This document shows, in pieces, positions 1 to 10,760 of a stretch of DNA of 64,000 bases. Under the pieces are notes generated by a model. That model had not been told where the DNA came from and did no database searches. It was given only the letters and a program-made list of their open reading frames with translations. A program made the translations under genes and the position numbers. The stretch lies in the NCBI GenBank assembly GCA_050084985.1, contig JBITNC010000001.1, positions 169,508,001-169,572,000 on the forward strand, in the 5' to 3' direction. The DNA is from Nageia nagi. Its lineage: Eukaryota; Pinophyta. Every line of letters begins with the position of its first letter. Position 1 is the first letter of the stretch.

Positions 1-463
1 ATGATTAATGACTATTATTATGCTAAAAGGATAAAAGATAGAGATTACCTTATTGAAGTTGTCGTAGTAGACAAAAATGATGAATTTGATGATGCAAGAT
101 CCATTTATGTAAAATAGAATCAAAATCCATAGACACAAATTGTAAATGCTTATGTGGATTAAAGGTTATGTAGATACAAATGAGATAATAGGTTACTATG
201 CATGAGCCAAAAAGTAGATCCATGAATTGTTGTTGCATATTAAGATTGATATGTGGACACAAGCTGAAGACTTGCATACAAGGTACAAAATATGCACAAA
301 ATATTCAAAAGATTTGTAGTTGAAGCTTCGATTTTCAATTGCTTTTTTCTTAATCATGCAATGGTTGGGTATTTATAGGGAAATCTACATGCATGGATTC
401 AGTTGATTGTAATTTTTTCAAAGATATATGGATAATGATAATGATGTGTCTCACCTTGGGTGT
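1..463. other. unassigned AT-rich stretch
   Basis: No gene or mobile element is recognised here. Frame 1 is open from the window edge to a stop at 115-117 (about 38 residues, rich in D, Y and V), so it could be the tail of an exon that starts outside the window, but no family is recognised and no splice site was confirmed. Confidence 0.3.
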
Positions 464-609
464 GTTGTAAGATTAAAATGATAACAATTTGTGATTCATA
501 TGATTTCAATGTGTTGTTAATGATGGTGTCATTTTTGTTGTAAGATTAAAATGATAACAATCTGTGATTCATATGATTTCAATGTGTTGTTAATGATGGT
601 GTCATTTTT
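464..609. repeat. tandem duplication, 2 x 73 bp
   Basis: Two adjacent 73-bp units (464-536 and 537-609) start with GTTGTAAGATTAAAATGATA and differ at one site (AATTTG versus AATCTG). The near identity points to a recent local duplication. No coding potential. Confidence 0.9.
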
Positions 610-752
610 AGATTTCTACACAAGGATCTTGTAGCCTAAGAAATTCTTCCTTGAGTTTTTTAAAGAAATATTTGTATATCTAATCTGTTCAACTTTTTAG
701 CATGTAAATATTACTCCAGGCACACATGGTAGATTCCTATCTGGCTTTTTAG

Positions 753-1077
753 TGTTAGAATATTAAATTATAATATTTACTTCACAGTAGTTGTCTATTA
801 CAGTTAACATGTGGGCTATTATATTCCTATGTGCACAAATACAAGGTCAAGCCTGTATTGAATGCACCCAACTGACTAAGATGGTTTAGATGCTGATCAA
901 GCCTGTTAGGTGGGTTTAATTAAAGCTTGCACAAGATTACATATATCCAGCCTTTGTCTCCATATATTAGCATCCAATGAGAGCAATTCACATCTATTTG
1001 TGTGCAGACCAATTTTTCATAGTATTATTGTTTTTGGGTTTTATTCAACCAATTGTTCTCTTATCTTATTACCAACA
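753..1077 (+). mobile_element. 5' LTR of copia A (degenerate)
   Basis: Begins TGTTAGAATATTAAATTATA and ends TTACCAACA. The same sequence, diverged and interrupted, occurs at 13696-14411 directly after a copia RNase H terminus, so the two are read as the LTR pair of one plus-strand Ty1/copia element. A primer-site-like sequence follows after two bases. Divergence between the LTRs is high, so this is the oldest layer of the nest. Confidence 0.7.
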
Positions 1078-1079
1078 TT

Positions 1080-1091
1080 TGATAACAAAGC
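1080..1091 (+). promoter_or_regulatory. decayed primer binding site (tRNA-iMet type)
   Basis: TGATAACAAAGC matches the usual plant initiator-Met primer site TGGTATCAGAGC at 9 of 12 positions and lies two bases after the 5' LTR of copia A, the expected place for minus-strand priming. Confidence 0.55.
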
Positions 1092-2308
1092 TCTTCTCTC
1101 AAGGCCTTCAAAGTCATTCTCGAGGGCTCTTTTTCAAAGGCATCATCAATGAAAGCATCACTTTCCTTTTTGTTCGTGATCGAATGATCACTTGGTTGAA
1201 TCTTAACTAAAATTGGCACTTGCATTGCAATGTCTCCTAGAATGGCCAAGCTCTACATGTAACACAACTTTATATTCAAAGCTGGAATTTGAGTTTAGTT
1301 TGATGAAGCCAAAGCTGCCAAGGGCCTTCGTTGATAATCATTGAGCTACTCCCTCCCCATATAAAGAATCCTTTGGTCGTTTGCATTTGTGAACACAAGG
1401 CTTCAAAGCATTGGGTGGCCACAAATAATCTATTGGAACAAATTTGCAATCACATATTTCTAGACATCGAAGAACTCAAAATCGTCCTTCTGAACTCCGT
1501 GCTCTCATAGATGACAACTTGCCAATCGAAGTATTTGCTGGAAATTTGTCTTTGCTGTTGGGTGAATATGCAGATGCCCTACTCCGAACACCAGAGGGGG
1601 AGGGTGAATTTTTCTCAATGCTCAACAAGATTGGAACGCACGACCTTGTGATGGTGATTCTTGTTGGGGGTTACAGTTTCGAGAAAACCCTTAAATATTG
1701 TTTATTATTTACGACAAGGCAACTAGTGTTTGTCATTGCTATGGGTTTCCAACCCATGCTGGCTCATGGTATTGGAGAAGGGGTTGCAATTGCACATTGT
1801 TGAGGAGTTCTTTGGGGCCCACAAGTTGAGGCCCCACTTTGAATGCAAGCATACATAGGGCTATAAGATGCAATGAAAACTTTAGTGAGATCCTAATGAA
1901 TATCCTATTTCCTTTGCCAAAACCCACTATGTGCTTTATGAGATTGGTGTTTGAGAACCAATGGAGTTAAAAAGTGAGCAATAGACTTCCTCAATCATGA
2001 TAGTTTCTCTGTTGGCATTTGCATGCAGTGACAAATTTTATTTGTATGTGTTTTTTTAAAGTCAAATTCCTTTGATTTGAAAAAAAAATTGTGGGGTTTA
2101 TAAAGTCAAATAGGGATATATTTTTTATTTTGATTTTAAAGATTTTTTTAATTAATAATCTTTCATTAATTGAGAAAATTATTTAATTAAAAATTTTGAG
2201 TCAATTTTCATTGAATCTCATAATTGTTAAATTACCTTAGTGAACCCACACATGTTTTGTGGACCTCACGTCTTGTAGTCCCTTGTTTTGTTGAAATTAA
2301 GGTGTCAG
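1092..2308 (+). other. copia A leader / unassigned
   Basis: Sequence between primer site and gag of copia A. It is long for a copia leader and includes a moderately GC-rich part (about 1440-1680) with an open frame of 119 codons (1444-1803, TTG start). The translation resembles nothing I recognise. It could be a fragment of another element or a captured exon. No function is proposed. Confidence 0.3.
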
Positions 2309-2514
2309 ATGGCTAATCAAGGCACTTTGTTGAATTTACTAATGGAGAAGCTCCTTGGAGTTGAAAACTTTGAGGTATGGAAGCATCAAATGAAGGATTT
2401 AATGATGCTTCAGGAATTGTGGAGCCATCTTGAAGGCACAACAATACATGATTAGACAATTGTTGCAACACAAGTTGAATATGACACAAAACATGTCACC
2501 TTGGTCTTAATTAA
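2309..2514 (+). pseudogene. copia A gag, first fragment
   Basis: ATG at 2309 opens a reading frame with the usual start of a copia Gag (UBN2 type): a short N-terminus, then a F-E-V-W-K block and a L-W-S-H-L block of the kind that reads F..W...M...L....LW in this family. An in-frame TAG follows the HD pair near 2452. The frame is cut at about 2515 by an antisense copia, and gag resumes at about 5453. Confidence 0.7.
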
Positions 2515-2672
2515 TGAAAGATTCGAATAAGAGACTTGCTTGATTACATTCCTTAATGAAGTATAAATACAAGAGAGAGAACAGAAAAAACAGAAATGGG
2601 TTCCTAAAGTAACATATATCTACAATTAACCACTATCATATAATTAACCACTAATGTATTATTATTCTAACA
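2515..2672 (-). mobile_element. 3' LTR of the antisense copia
   Basis: On the minus strand it begins TGTTAGAATAATAATACATT (right edge 2672), immediately after a purine run. The left edge is placed at the TG at 2515-2516 because copia A gag ends there. A short LTR of about 158 bp. Confidence 0.6.
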
Positions 2673-2685
2673 TACACCTCAAAAT
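2673..2685 (-). other. polypurine tract of the antisense copia
   Basis: Minus strand reads ATTTTGAGGTGTA next to the TGTTAG start of the LTR, the position of a plus-strand primer. The purine run is short and may be decayed. Confidence 0.45.
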
Positions 2686-2705
2686 ATATTTGGTTTTCAA
2701 AGAAC

Positions 2706-3383
2706 ATGAGAGGAAGCTTCAAAAGTATTCAAACTTTTCACAATCAAGAGATTTAGTGAAAACATTTGCAACTTGCTCTTTTGTGGAAATGTAACGAAGT
2801 TGAATGTCATGTAGTAAAATATGATTGCGAATGAAGTGCACTTGTATCTCAATATGTTTGGTGCACTCATGAGAAATAAGATTGCAAACCATTTTCAATA
2901 CACCTTGATTGTCATAGTACAGAATGAAAGGCTGACTATGTGGTATTCCAATATTTGCCAAAATGCGACGTAACCATACTGTCTCATAACAACATCTGCA
3001 GCAGCACGATATTTCAACTTTATGGGAGATTTTGATGTGATACTTTGTTTCTTGCTACTCCAAGAAATCGGTCTAGATCCAAGGAGGAACACATATCCAA
3101 TTGTTGATCTTCTATCATCCAAGGCTCCTTTCCATTCAAAAAGAACTTATCAATCTTCTTGTACTTCAGGCCATAACTATCAGTACCACAAATATATCTC
3201 AACACATGCTTAGTTGATGTCCAATGTGCTTTCTTAGGTTCATGTGTATAAACTTAGAAAGATAGCTAACAACTTAACAAATATTTTCCATAGTATATGA
3301 AAGGTAAATTAACCCTTCAATCTCTTGATGATAAAGAGTTGCATTTACCTGTGAAGAATTATCATGGCATGACAAATGTAAAC
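2706..3383 (-). pseudogene. copia RNase H and end of RT (broken)
   Basis: Minus-strand translation shows copia RNase H landmarks in order over several frames: a YICGT block, the D-R-R-S-T-IGYVF and ISWSSKKQ blocks, then DNQ with a nearby T-K-H-I-E-I-Q-V-H-F-IR and a final F-TKSL. Frameshifts occur between these blocks. This is the 3' half of pol, followed by the polypurine tract and LTR, as expected. It continues at 4657 beyond an inserted solo LTR. Confidence 0.8.
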
Positions 3384-4656
3384 TGTAAAATCCCAAATAT
3401 TCTCAATGTGGAAATTAGCCAAGCAAAAATCAAATTAATGTCAAATTGTGCTGCTAGGCATGCCATGAACTGATCTAGGGCATCAAATGCATACAATACT
3501 GAGCCAGGAATGCAAACGATTCACCACACAAGCATAAATACACTGAAATTACTCAACGTTGCATACAAGGAAGCATGAACATGTAAAACACACAACAATA
3601 GGAGACAAATAATGAGATCCAATGTGCCACAACTGTATTAATGATAAATGCTAAGTATGATACAATACTAGGCCCAAGAGGGCTCAACGTTGGCCTCCAA
3701 GGAGCCAAATAGGGCACACAAATATGCAAAGATGGATACGGCTGTCGAAACCACTGTATAACAACCACACTCTACCAAATCTATGGATGCCACACTGAAG
3801 GGCTCTCTCACAAGCTAGCTCCTGGTGAAGAGATTGAATGTGATTCTGGAATGCCATCGGATGGATTGAAAGGTGTAGACCGCTTGTGGAAGCCTCAGGA
3901 TAGGGCAACCTCACAGCACAAACATTCACCTCAATTGCTAGTCAGAAGGTGTTCCAAGCCTTCTGCGCTCTCCTTGTGCTACATGCCCAAGGCTGCTTGA
4001 TGCTGCCAAGTCTTGAATAGTAGAAGGGGGTTTCAATACCAAATCTAGTCTATCTCTTTAATGTTGTGAATCTCTTTTATATAGTCTTCTCCTATATCTC
4101 ACCTAGGAATCATGCACAAGCCTATCTGATCCAACATTGCCTAGGGATGCCAATAATCACATCTAGTGGTCCACATTACAAGATCCAATGGCTAGATATG
4201 CAACACCTCATTATTGGAGACTAATATTGCATTTACAAATATAAATTAGCCTTGGAATCATATATTACAACTCATACAAGTGGCCCCATTATAAGTATGA
4301 TAAAACACACTAAATCTACTCTTAATTACCAAGCTCACACCTAAATACAATCCATAGCTAACTCATATCCCAAGGAGAGGGACAAAACACCCCAAAAGGT
4401 CAATATGGAGATGTTTATGGAATTCCGTGCATGGCCGCGATATGGAAGACTGGTCCAACTTGTGAACTTCAAGAGGCCATAACTCTTTCGTTTCTTGATG
4501 AAACCAGGTCATGTAACCTGTCAAAATGTTTCCCACGAGATGCTCTATCCCATGGACAAGTCTAACCAAGTCTCCAAGACCTATGGTGAACACAATCTTC
4601 AAAGGAATACTAAGGATCCCAAATCTTACCAATTTAGCACAGAAAGGGATGTTACA
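3384..4656 (-). mobile_element. solo LTR with terminal TGTAAnATCCC inverted ends
   Basis: Starts TGTAAAATCCC and ends GGGATGTTACA, i.e. TG...CA with matching inverted ends. Flanks are TAAAC (3379-3383) and GAAAC (4657-4661), a 5-bp target duplication with one mismatch. The copia pol frame resumes on each side. No coding domain was seen inside. The start resembles the TGTAATGTC start of the chromodomain gypsy LTR at 29554, so a gypsy origin is likely; the strand is inferred from that. Confidence 0.65.
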
Positions 4657-5446
4657 GAAACTAGGCTCAACAGGTGTGGGCATCAGCTGGCCCTCTATCA
4701 TCCTGAACGTCTCCAATAAACTCTTGGTATACTTCATCTGTGAAACAAATATGCGGTATTCATCTACCAAACTTCTAATGAAGTAAACTAAGATACATCA
4801 TGTTGAATGATTTCTTGAGGTCATCCTTACGAGATAGAATCAACTCCTCAGTACTCCCCGTGATGATTAAGTCATCGACATACACAACCACAATGTTTAT
4901 CTCCCCCCCCATGTTGTTGAAGGTAGAGATTAGGATCACAATGACTCCTAACAAAGCCATGTTGTAGTAAGTGCTCATCAATCTTGATGTACTAGGCTAT
5001 CTTCCCCCATGTTTGCGACCTGATCACTCCAATCGATCAACTTGGTATAAGACACTATAGGATTCACACTTTATTAATCTACACACTTTTCCTTTGCCTA
5101 GATCAACAACAAATCTTCAAGTTGTTGCATGTAGACTTCTTCCTCCAAGTCTTCGTTCAGGAAGGAAATCTTCACATCCATCTGATGCATTTTCCAGCCA
5201 AATTGTGCAGCCATTGCAAAAGCAATCCTAATGGTCTTCGTCTTGGTTGTAGGAATGAATGTATCCTCATAATCTATGCCTTTTTCTTGGTCATATCCCT
5301 TTGCAACTAGTTAGGCCTTGTGCTTGCCAAGTGTTCCATCAGCTTTGTACTTTGTCTTGAACACCCACTTGCACCCAATAGCCATTTTCCTTGATGGAAG
5401 ATCTGCTAACTTCCATGTACCATTTCTCATGAAGGCATCATTGAGA
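4657..5446 (-). pseudogene. copia reverse transcriptase (broken, antisense)
   Basis: Reading leftward the minus strand gives the copia RT order: NGTWKL and GCKWVFK-like start, LVAKGY and GIDYEDTF, a QMDVK..FLN block, then VVYVDDLIITGS with the catalytic YVDD at about 4868-4880, and a TPVEP block near 4660. Stops and frameshifts separate these parts. The N-terminus is cut at 5446. Confidence 0.85.
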
Positions 5447-5452
5447 ATTAAT

Positions 5453-5910
5453 CAATCAATTAAGGGAGGCATTATTGAGAATGTGGCAGATGCCACTACT
5501 TCGAAGGAAGCACGGGATTCTATCATGACTTTGTACTAGCATAAGAATGAAGCTCATTCTCTCAAACTAAGATAACATCTTTACAGTTTGAAACTAAGTG
5601 GTACCATAGTAGAACACATGCAATCCATCAAAGGTATCATGAACTAGTTGAAGACACTTGATGAAACTGTTACCAACAAATAGCTAGTTTCAGCCACCTT
5701 CAAGAGTTCAAAGTTTAATCTCAAATACCCTCTCATTCAATAATTTGGAGGGAATTCTATTGCAACATGAACAACTTCTCTTGAATAATGAAGAAGAATA
5801 CCCTTTTGGAACTTATGCAACAAAATTCAAGTAAAAGAAGTCTTTTGTGAAAAAGTTTGAGGAGCCTTGCAATCAAAGACAACCTCAAAAGAAGTAGAAG
5901 GTTGTCACTG
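5453..5910 (+). pseudogene. copia A gag, second fragment
   Basis: Translation resumes copia A Gag after the antisense insertion: a residue run like IIENVADATTSKEARDSI, which is the usual copia Gag central motif (A.TAKE.WD.L), followed by a weakly conserved K-L-S-G/M-Q-S-I region with several stops. This joins the fragment ending at 2514. Confidence 0.7.
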
Positions 5911-6540
5911 AAGCACAATTGCTAGATGTAAAAATCAAAAGAATGCCCAAGATGAGGACAAAATCTGCAAATTTTGTACTCAAGTCACAAGTGTTGAAAA
6001 ACTATGAGCCCTCCAACTATAAAGAAGCTTTCCGAGATCAGAAATGGAGAGCTGCAGTGGATGTTGAAATGAAAGTCATTAAGAAAAGAAAGACTTGGTA
6101 TCTTGTTAAACTACCTCCCTGAAAGGAGACCATTGGCTGCAAATTTGTCTACAAGACCAAATTCAAATCAGATGGTACTCTTCACAAGCATAAGGCAAGA
6201 TTGGTTGTCAAAGGTTTCAGTCGAATTCATGGAATAGACTATGGGAGACATTTGCACCAGCAGCCAAGGTGATCACCATCAGAGTCATTCTTGCCTTAGC
6301 AGCTCAATATAAGTGGCAACTAAATCAACTTGATGTGAAGAATGCCTTCCTCAATGGAGATGTAATTGAAGAAGTGTACATGGACCAGCCACTAGGTGAT
6401 GTAGAAGAAGGCAAAGAACAACTTGTATATTGCCTCAAGAGGACACTTTAGGCTTGAAACAAGCTCCTAGAGTTTGGAATGCCAAGATTGACAAGTACCT
6501 ACACCAAACTGGATACTAGAAGTCCTTTGGTGATTCGATG
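5911..6540 (+). pseudogene. copia A reverse transcriptase, N-terminal half
   Basis: Shows the copia RT entry (EPSNYKEAF, then W..AV..EM and TWYLVKLPP), [25 protein letters not shown], and after a frameshift near 6255 the ILALAAQ and [12 protein letters not shown] blocks with EVYMDQP. A stop interrupts before the usual LYGLKQAPR (6449-6451). The YVDD half is missing. Gag-protease-integrase is reduced to almost nothing between gag and RT, so copia A is internally deleted. Confidence 0.8.
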
Positions 6541-6840
6541 ATTCGAAATGGATCATTACAAATTAGACCGTGGTATATATTCCTTACAAATTCAAATAAC
6601 TCAGCTGCTTTTAAGCTTTGTTTCTTTTATCTTCATTTTTCTCCTTCTTCTATTAAATCCTAATTCTGATTGCATATTTGGATATCCATTTTTGTGTTGA
6701 TTGTTTTCATAAATTCGACTGCTAGATTTGGAGCTTACATGAAGAAATTATCTTAGTTCAAAGCTTTTGCTTGCTTGTAGAATTTTATGTGTGCATTGAC
6801 TAGAAATGCTTGCCTTGTTTTTACTTCTACCCAACTATGT
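6541..6840 (+). other. unassigned, ends in the gypsy target site
   Basis: No domain recognised. Presumably decayed copia A. The last five bases (6836-6840, TATGT) are the left target-site duplication of the gypsy element that starts at 6841. Confidence 0.4.
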
Positions 6841-8019
6841 TGTGAGGTCCCCCTAGCATGATTGTAATTAATTGTGGAATCCAATGGATTCCTTTTGTAA
6901 TATATTTTATTATTGCATTGTACTTTCATGTTGTAACTTGGGATAGAAGACTTAATGGGTCAATGGACCCCACTGTGAGCCCCAAGTGGGACGTCTCTCC
7001 CCCAAGCTTAAAATAGGTGTTTTATTATACTTGGAGATCCCGATCTTGATTGTGGGAATCCCAAGGTCTGTTTTACATTTAAGTGGATGGATGAGCACTT
7101 GTATACATGCGCCAACCTTGAGGAGACTCCTAGATCCCCACGTTGTCCCATTATGACACCTAGATCCCACACATGGCTCCTAGAGTGGCACTCATAGACC
7201 CCCATGTTGGCATTTATGGCACTCTAGGCCCCCACATTGGCATGCTTGACCCCTAAGCATCCACGTTGGGCATTCTAGGCCCCCAGGAGGCTAACGTTGG
7301 GATTAAGGAGTCGGGTGATGACTCCTAGGTGAGATCTAGACAGAGTTGAGTGTACAAAGAAGCATTGGAGCCTCCTTGTTGGATATACCTGATTATTATT
7401 ATACTTCATATCGTCCAGAGGACAACAAGACTTAGCGGCACTAAGCAATCCGCTAGGTGCAACATCTAGGAGGGCTATTAGGCTGAGGGATCTTGATCGT
7501 CTATGGAATTGGTGTAGCATCCATGCCCATACGATGGTATTCTAAGGTTGAGCTTTTGCCATTCATTTGGCCACCAGGATTAGAGGAGGGCTCCTTTGGT
7601 GGAGAGGATTTAGGTTCTGAGGGAGCAAGGCTATCCCATGGTTATATTTGTTTGTCCAACATCGAGGATACATGACTTGCCCTAGTTAGCTCCTTGGAGG
7701 CCAACATCCAGCTTTGGGAGCTTGATATTGTATTGTTGTTTATTTCATATCTTCTATATAGCCATTGGGGCACTTGGATCTCATATTCGTATTGTGCATA
7801 CTTGTCTATTGGCATCGTTGGATTACTTTTGCATGTATGTGTATGTATGAGCCATACGTTGGCATTTGTATGTTGATTGAGCTTGTATTTCGTGCCCTAA
7901 CCCTAACATTGGCATATTCAGGGTTTGTATGCTTGTAATTGCTCTTCTAGTCCAGAAGTTGGGTGCATACTTGTGTTTTTGGGTTTAATTGCACTTGAGT
8001 TGTGTTTTGGATCCTTACA
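6841..8019 (+). mobile_element. 5' LTR of the RT-less gypsy
   Basis: Starts TGTGAGGTCCCCCTAGC and ends GATCCTTACA; 1179 bp. Matches 11126-12318 along its length. Between about 7130 and 7315 it carries irregular repeats of about 30 bp with a CCCACGTTGG-like core. Confidence 0.92.
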
Positions 8020-8020
8020 G

Positions 8021-8032
8021 TGGTATCAAAGC
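8021..8032 (+). promoter_or_regulatory. primer binding site (tRNA-iMet)
   Basis: TGGTATCAAAGC, one base after the LTR, matches the initiator-Met primer site TGGTATCAGAGC at 11 of 12 positions. Confidence 0.92.
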
Positions 8033-8104
8033 TTGGATGTCGCTATCCTATGTATGAGACCTGCAGTAGATCATTACTACACCAAATCCAACACTCAGAG
8101 AGAG

Positions 8105-9653
8105 ATGGCATCTGCAAGGAAAAGCAGAAAGTCACACACTGAGAGACACCTTCTAGGGCCATCCATGAGGAGGATTGACGACAATGGATGAATGAGGCAT
8201 AAAATGAAGGGGCATTCGAAGAGGGAGAGGATGCGCCAAGGGTGAGATCCATTGCAGCTAAAAGAAGCTTAACTCCGGTTTGGGATTCAACACCTGTGCG
8301 AAAGTTCAACGAGCTCATTTCAGCCATCAATAACATGATCGGAGCTGTTACCACTATTGAGCGGTAGTTGAATAGGCATATGGGGGTTCGTGAGGAGCTT
8401 GAGAGACAAATTAGCTCACCACATCCTACCAGAGATGATAGAGAGGAGCCGCAGGAGGAGGATAGGGCAGATCGGGAGCCAAGCATGAGGAGATCTCGTA
8501 GTTTGAGAGATCAGGAGTCTATTCACCACGAATCTATGGGGCATCCAAAACCCACATTCTGGAGGTCCCATTCACACTAAGCACCACAAGGTACTAACCC
8601 TATCCTAGGGAGGTACCTGGAGGAGGACATTGGTAGGATGGGGGAACTGCCCATCATCCTTAAGCTGTCCAAGCCCATGTTCGCAAGGAAGTCCGAGGAG
8701 GAAACGAAGAACATGGTTCCTGGTGAGCTGAATAACATTTTCAGGGAGTATTCCATGTTGGATCTGGGGTTGAAGAGAGATGTCAACTTCAACGGCTACT
8801 TGGAAATCCTAGGGTTGAAGGGGAGCAGTTTGCACAGACCACACACTCCTAACAGCTCATGGGGAGATAAGAGAGACCTGAAGCAGAAAATAAACAAGAT
8901 GCAGGTACAAATGTATGACGAGAAGCAAATGACTGCTAGGGCATGGTTGTACCAACTACAAACTTACTTCACCTTGAGCCCAAAAATTGTGGAGGAGGAT
9001 GCGATTCACTTTGCATTTTTACATTTTGAGGGTGATGCCTTAGAGTGGTGGTAGCATGGGGTGATCAGCCAGGATTATTCACTCATCACCTCCTTTGATG
9101 AGTTTGCTAGGCGGCTGGTTAAAAGGTTTGACCGAAAGAGGGAGAATGACTACTTCTGGGAGTTGACATCATTGAGGCAACAGGGAGAGGTAGATGAGTA
9201 TGTGTCGGAGTTTTAGAAAATCGTTGTGATGATCCAGCACATTGGAGGGACAACTAACATTCCTCTTCATCGAGTGTTTGATGGAGCCACTGCAAGGAAT
9301 GGTCAAGGTGTCCTCTCTTAGGAACCTTGACAATGTTGTTAGGGTTGCCTATGATCTTGAGCCGACGGTGAAATCTCTTAAAGGAGGGAAGGCGTACAAG
9401 GTGCCAATCACACGGAAGCCATTTACCAACAGGGAAGGGCCCAGAAAGGCCAAACCATTCCCCCCACCTCGAACGAACTAGTTGGATGTAGCTACACGGG
9501 GGAAATTGAGGGAGGAAGGCAAGTGCTTCTACTTCAAGAAGACTTGGGAGCCAGGACACCGTTGTCAAGGCAAAGGATAGGTGCATTACATAGAGGTATT
9601 TTTAGAGGATGAGTCGGATGATTCTTATTTGGATCTTGGTGTGGACATCCTAG
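8105..9653 (+). pseudogene. chromovirus-like Gag with zinc knuckle (broken)
   Basis: ATG at 8105 starts a short frame (MASARKSRKS) that ends at 8189-8191. The Gag core is best seen at 8638-9240: TARAWLYQLQTYFTL, then FEGDALEWW, FDEFARRLVKRFD and WELTSLRQQGEVDEYVSEF, the usual retrotransposon Gag order; TAG interrupts after EWW (9052-9054) and after SEF. A frame change near 9240 leads to LEPTVKSLKGG and a knuckle-like GKCFYFKKTWEPGHRC at about 9521-9568, in which the second cysteine is F. Gag packages the element RNA. It is defective here. Confidence 0.82.
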
Positions 9654-9659
9654 ATTAGG

Positions 9660-10202
9660 AGGCACCAAGGGCAGAGGGCACATTAGGGAACATGATTGCT
9701 TCACTACACGGGGTGAAGAAGTACCTCACTTTGAAGGTGGTAGGGCAAGCTGTTGGACATGATGTGATGGTCTTGATTGATTTAGGAGCATCCCATAACT
9801 TCATCGATGCAAGCTTTGTGGATAAGAAGAGTCTGAAGGCCAAAAAGGGTTTGAAGGATTTAGAGTTTCCAATGCCAACGGGAAACTCATGCTTGTGGAC
9901 CACATCGTTGAGAGGTTTGGAGTAAGGTTGCATAGTTGCACGGTGAGGGAGAACTTCTATATCTATCCCTTGAAGGGATATCCCACATTATTTTGGGTGT
10001 GCAGTGGCTATTTGATTTGGGTGACATTCACACCAATTATCAAAAACTCACTATGAGTCTCAAGATCGATGGGAAGGCCCATACACTGCATGGGATTCAA
10101 GATGATTGTCCACAAGTGGACAACAAGCAGCTAGAGGTTATTGAGTGGTGCCAGAAGGAGGAAGTAGAAGATGTGACCACGTTGGATGAGGAAGAGGTAT
10201 GA
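9660..10202 (+). pseudogene. retropepsin-type aspartic protease
   Basis: Contains VLIDLGASHNFID at about 9770-9808. Gypsy proteases usually have D-[ST]-G-A; here the second residue is leucine, as is also known in Tat/Athila elements. A frame change near 9925 leads to HIILGVQWLFDLGDI, the flap-distal IILGMDWL motif of gypsy proteases. No RT follows: after 10202 the sequence passes into a tandem array. The protease would cleave the Gag polyprotein. Confidence 0.8.
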
Positions 10203-10301
10203 CAAGAGAAGAGGAACATTGGGGAGCTCCCAAACCCCACATTGCATTCCAAAGAGCCTAGAGGGGCTATGTTGGGCTTAGAATACCTTCTGCACTGCAT
10301 G

Positions 10302-10760
10302 ATGGGCCTTGGGGAGGTAAGACCTCTCATGTTGAGCCTTGGAAAGGCTAAGCACCCCGCGTTAAGTTGCAGGGAGGTTGTGCACCTCATGTTGAGCCTT
10401 GGAGAGGCTAAGCATCTCATGTTGAGCATTGGAAAAACTAAGCACCCCATGTTAAGTCGTAGGGAGGTTATGCACCTCACGTTGAGCCTTGGAGAGGTTA
10501 GGCATCCCACCTTGAGCCTTAGAGAGGTGGGGCACCTCATGTTGAACCTTGGAAAGGCTAGGCATCCCACGTTAAGCCTCAAAGAGGATGGTCATCCAAC
10601 GTTGGGCATGAGGGAGGTTATTTTCCCCTCGTGGAGCATTGTTGAGCTAGGGAGTGGGACGTTGAGCCTGGATGAGCTCTATTATCCTACGTTGGACTTG
10701 GGGGGGCCTAAATTCATGATGTTGAGTTAACTAGCAATTTGGTACCCCACGTTGAGTTTG
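10302..10760 (+). repeat. 30-bp codon-phased tandem array (14-15 units)
   Basis: About fourteen imperfect 30-bp units, e.g. CTTGGAGAGGCTAAGCATCT followed by CATGTTGAGC, sit in a 162-codon open frame (10242-10730) and encode 10-residue units of the type L-S-L-G-E-A-K-H-P-T. There is no indel, so the frame is preserved although units differ at several bases each. The array replaces the place where pol would begin. Function unknown. Confidence 0.9.

Larger units (their letters stand above)
2515..5446 (-). mobile_element. antisense, 5'-truncated Ty1/copia nested in copia A gag
   Basis: A minus-strand copia piece with a 158-bp 3' LTR on the left, then RNase H and RT reading leftward, ending abruptly on the right in the residues just before the GCKWVFK motif of RT. 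The seven bases AATTAAT stand on both sides (2509-2515 and 5446-5452), and the gag frame of copia A continues across the join, so the insertion is younger than copia A. Integrase, protease, gag and 5' LTR are absent. A solo LTR (3384-4656) splits it. Confidence 0.75.

Noticed and set aside
1444-1803. 119-codon frame in the copia A leader
   Set aside because: No domain recognised, TTG start, no splice context. Left as unassigned leader.
3684-3929. 81-codon minus-strand frame
   Set aside because: Lies inside a solo LTR and has no recognisable protein.
10097-10582. 161-codon minus-strand frame over the 30-bp array
   Set aside because: Same reason; it is antisense to the gypsy and has no start context or domain.
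10302-10760. CRISPR-like array
   Set aside because: Units are contiguous with no unique spacers, and lie in an LTR retrotransposon of a plant.
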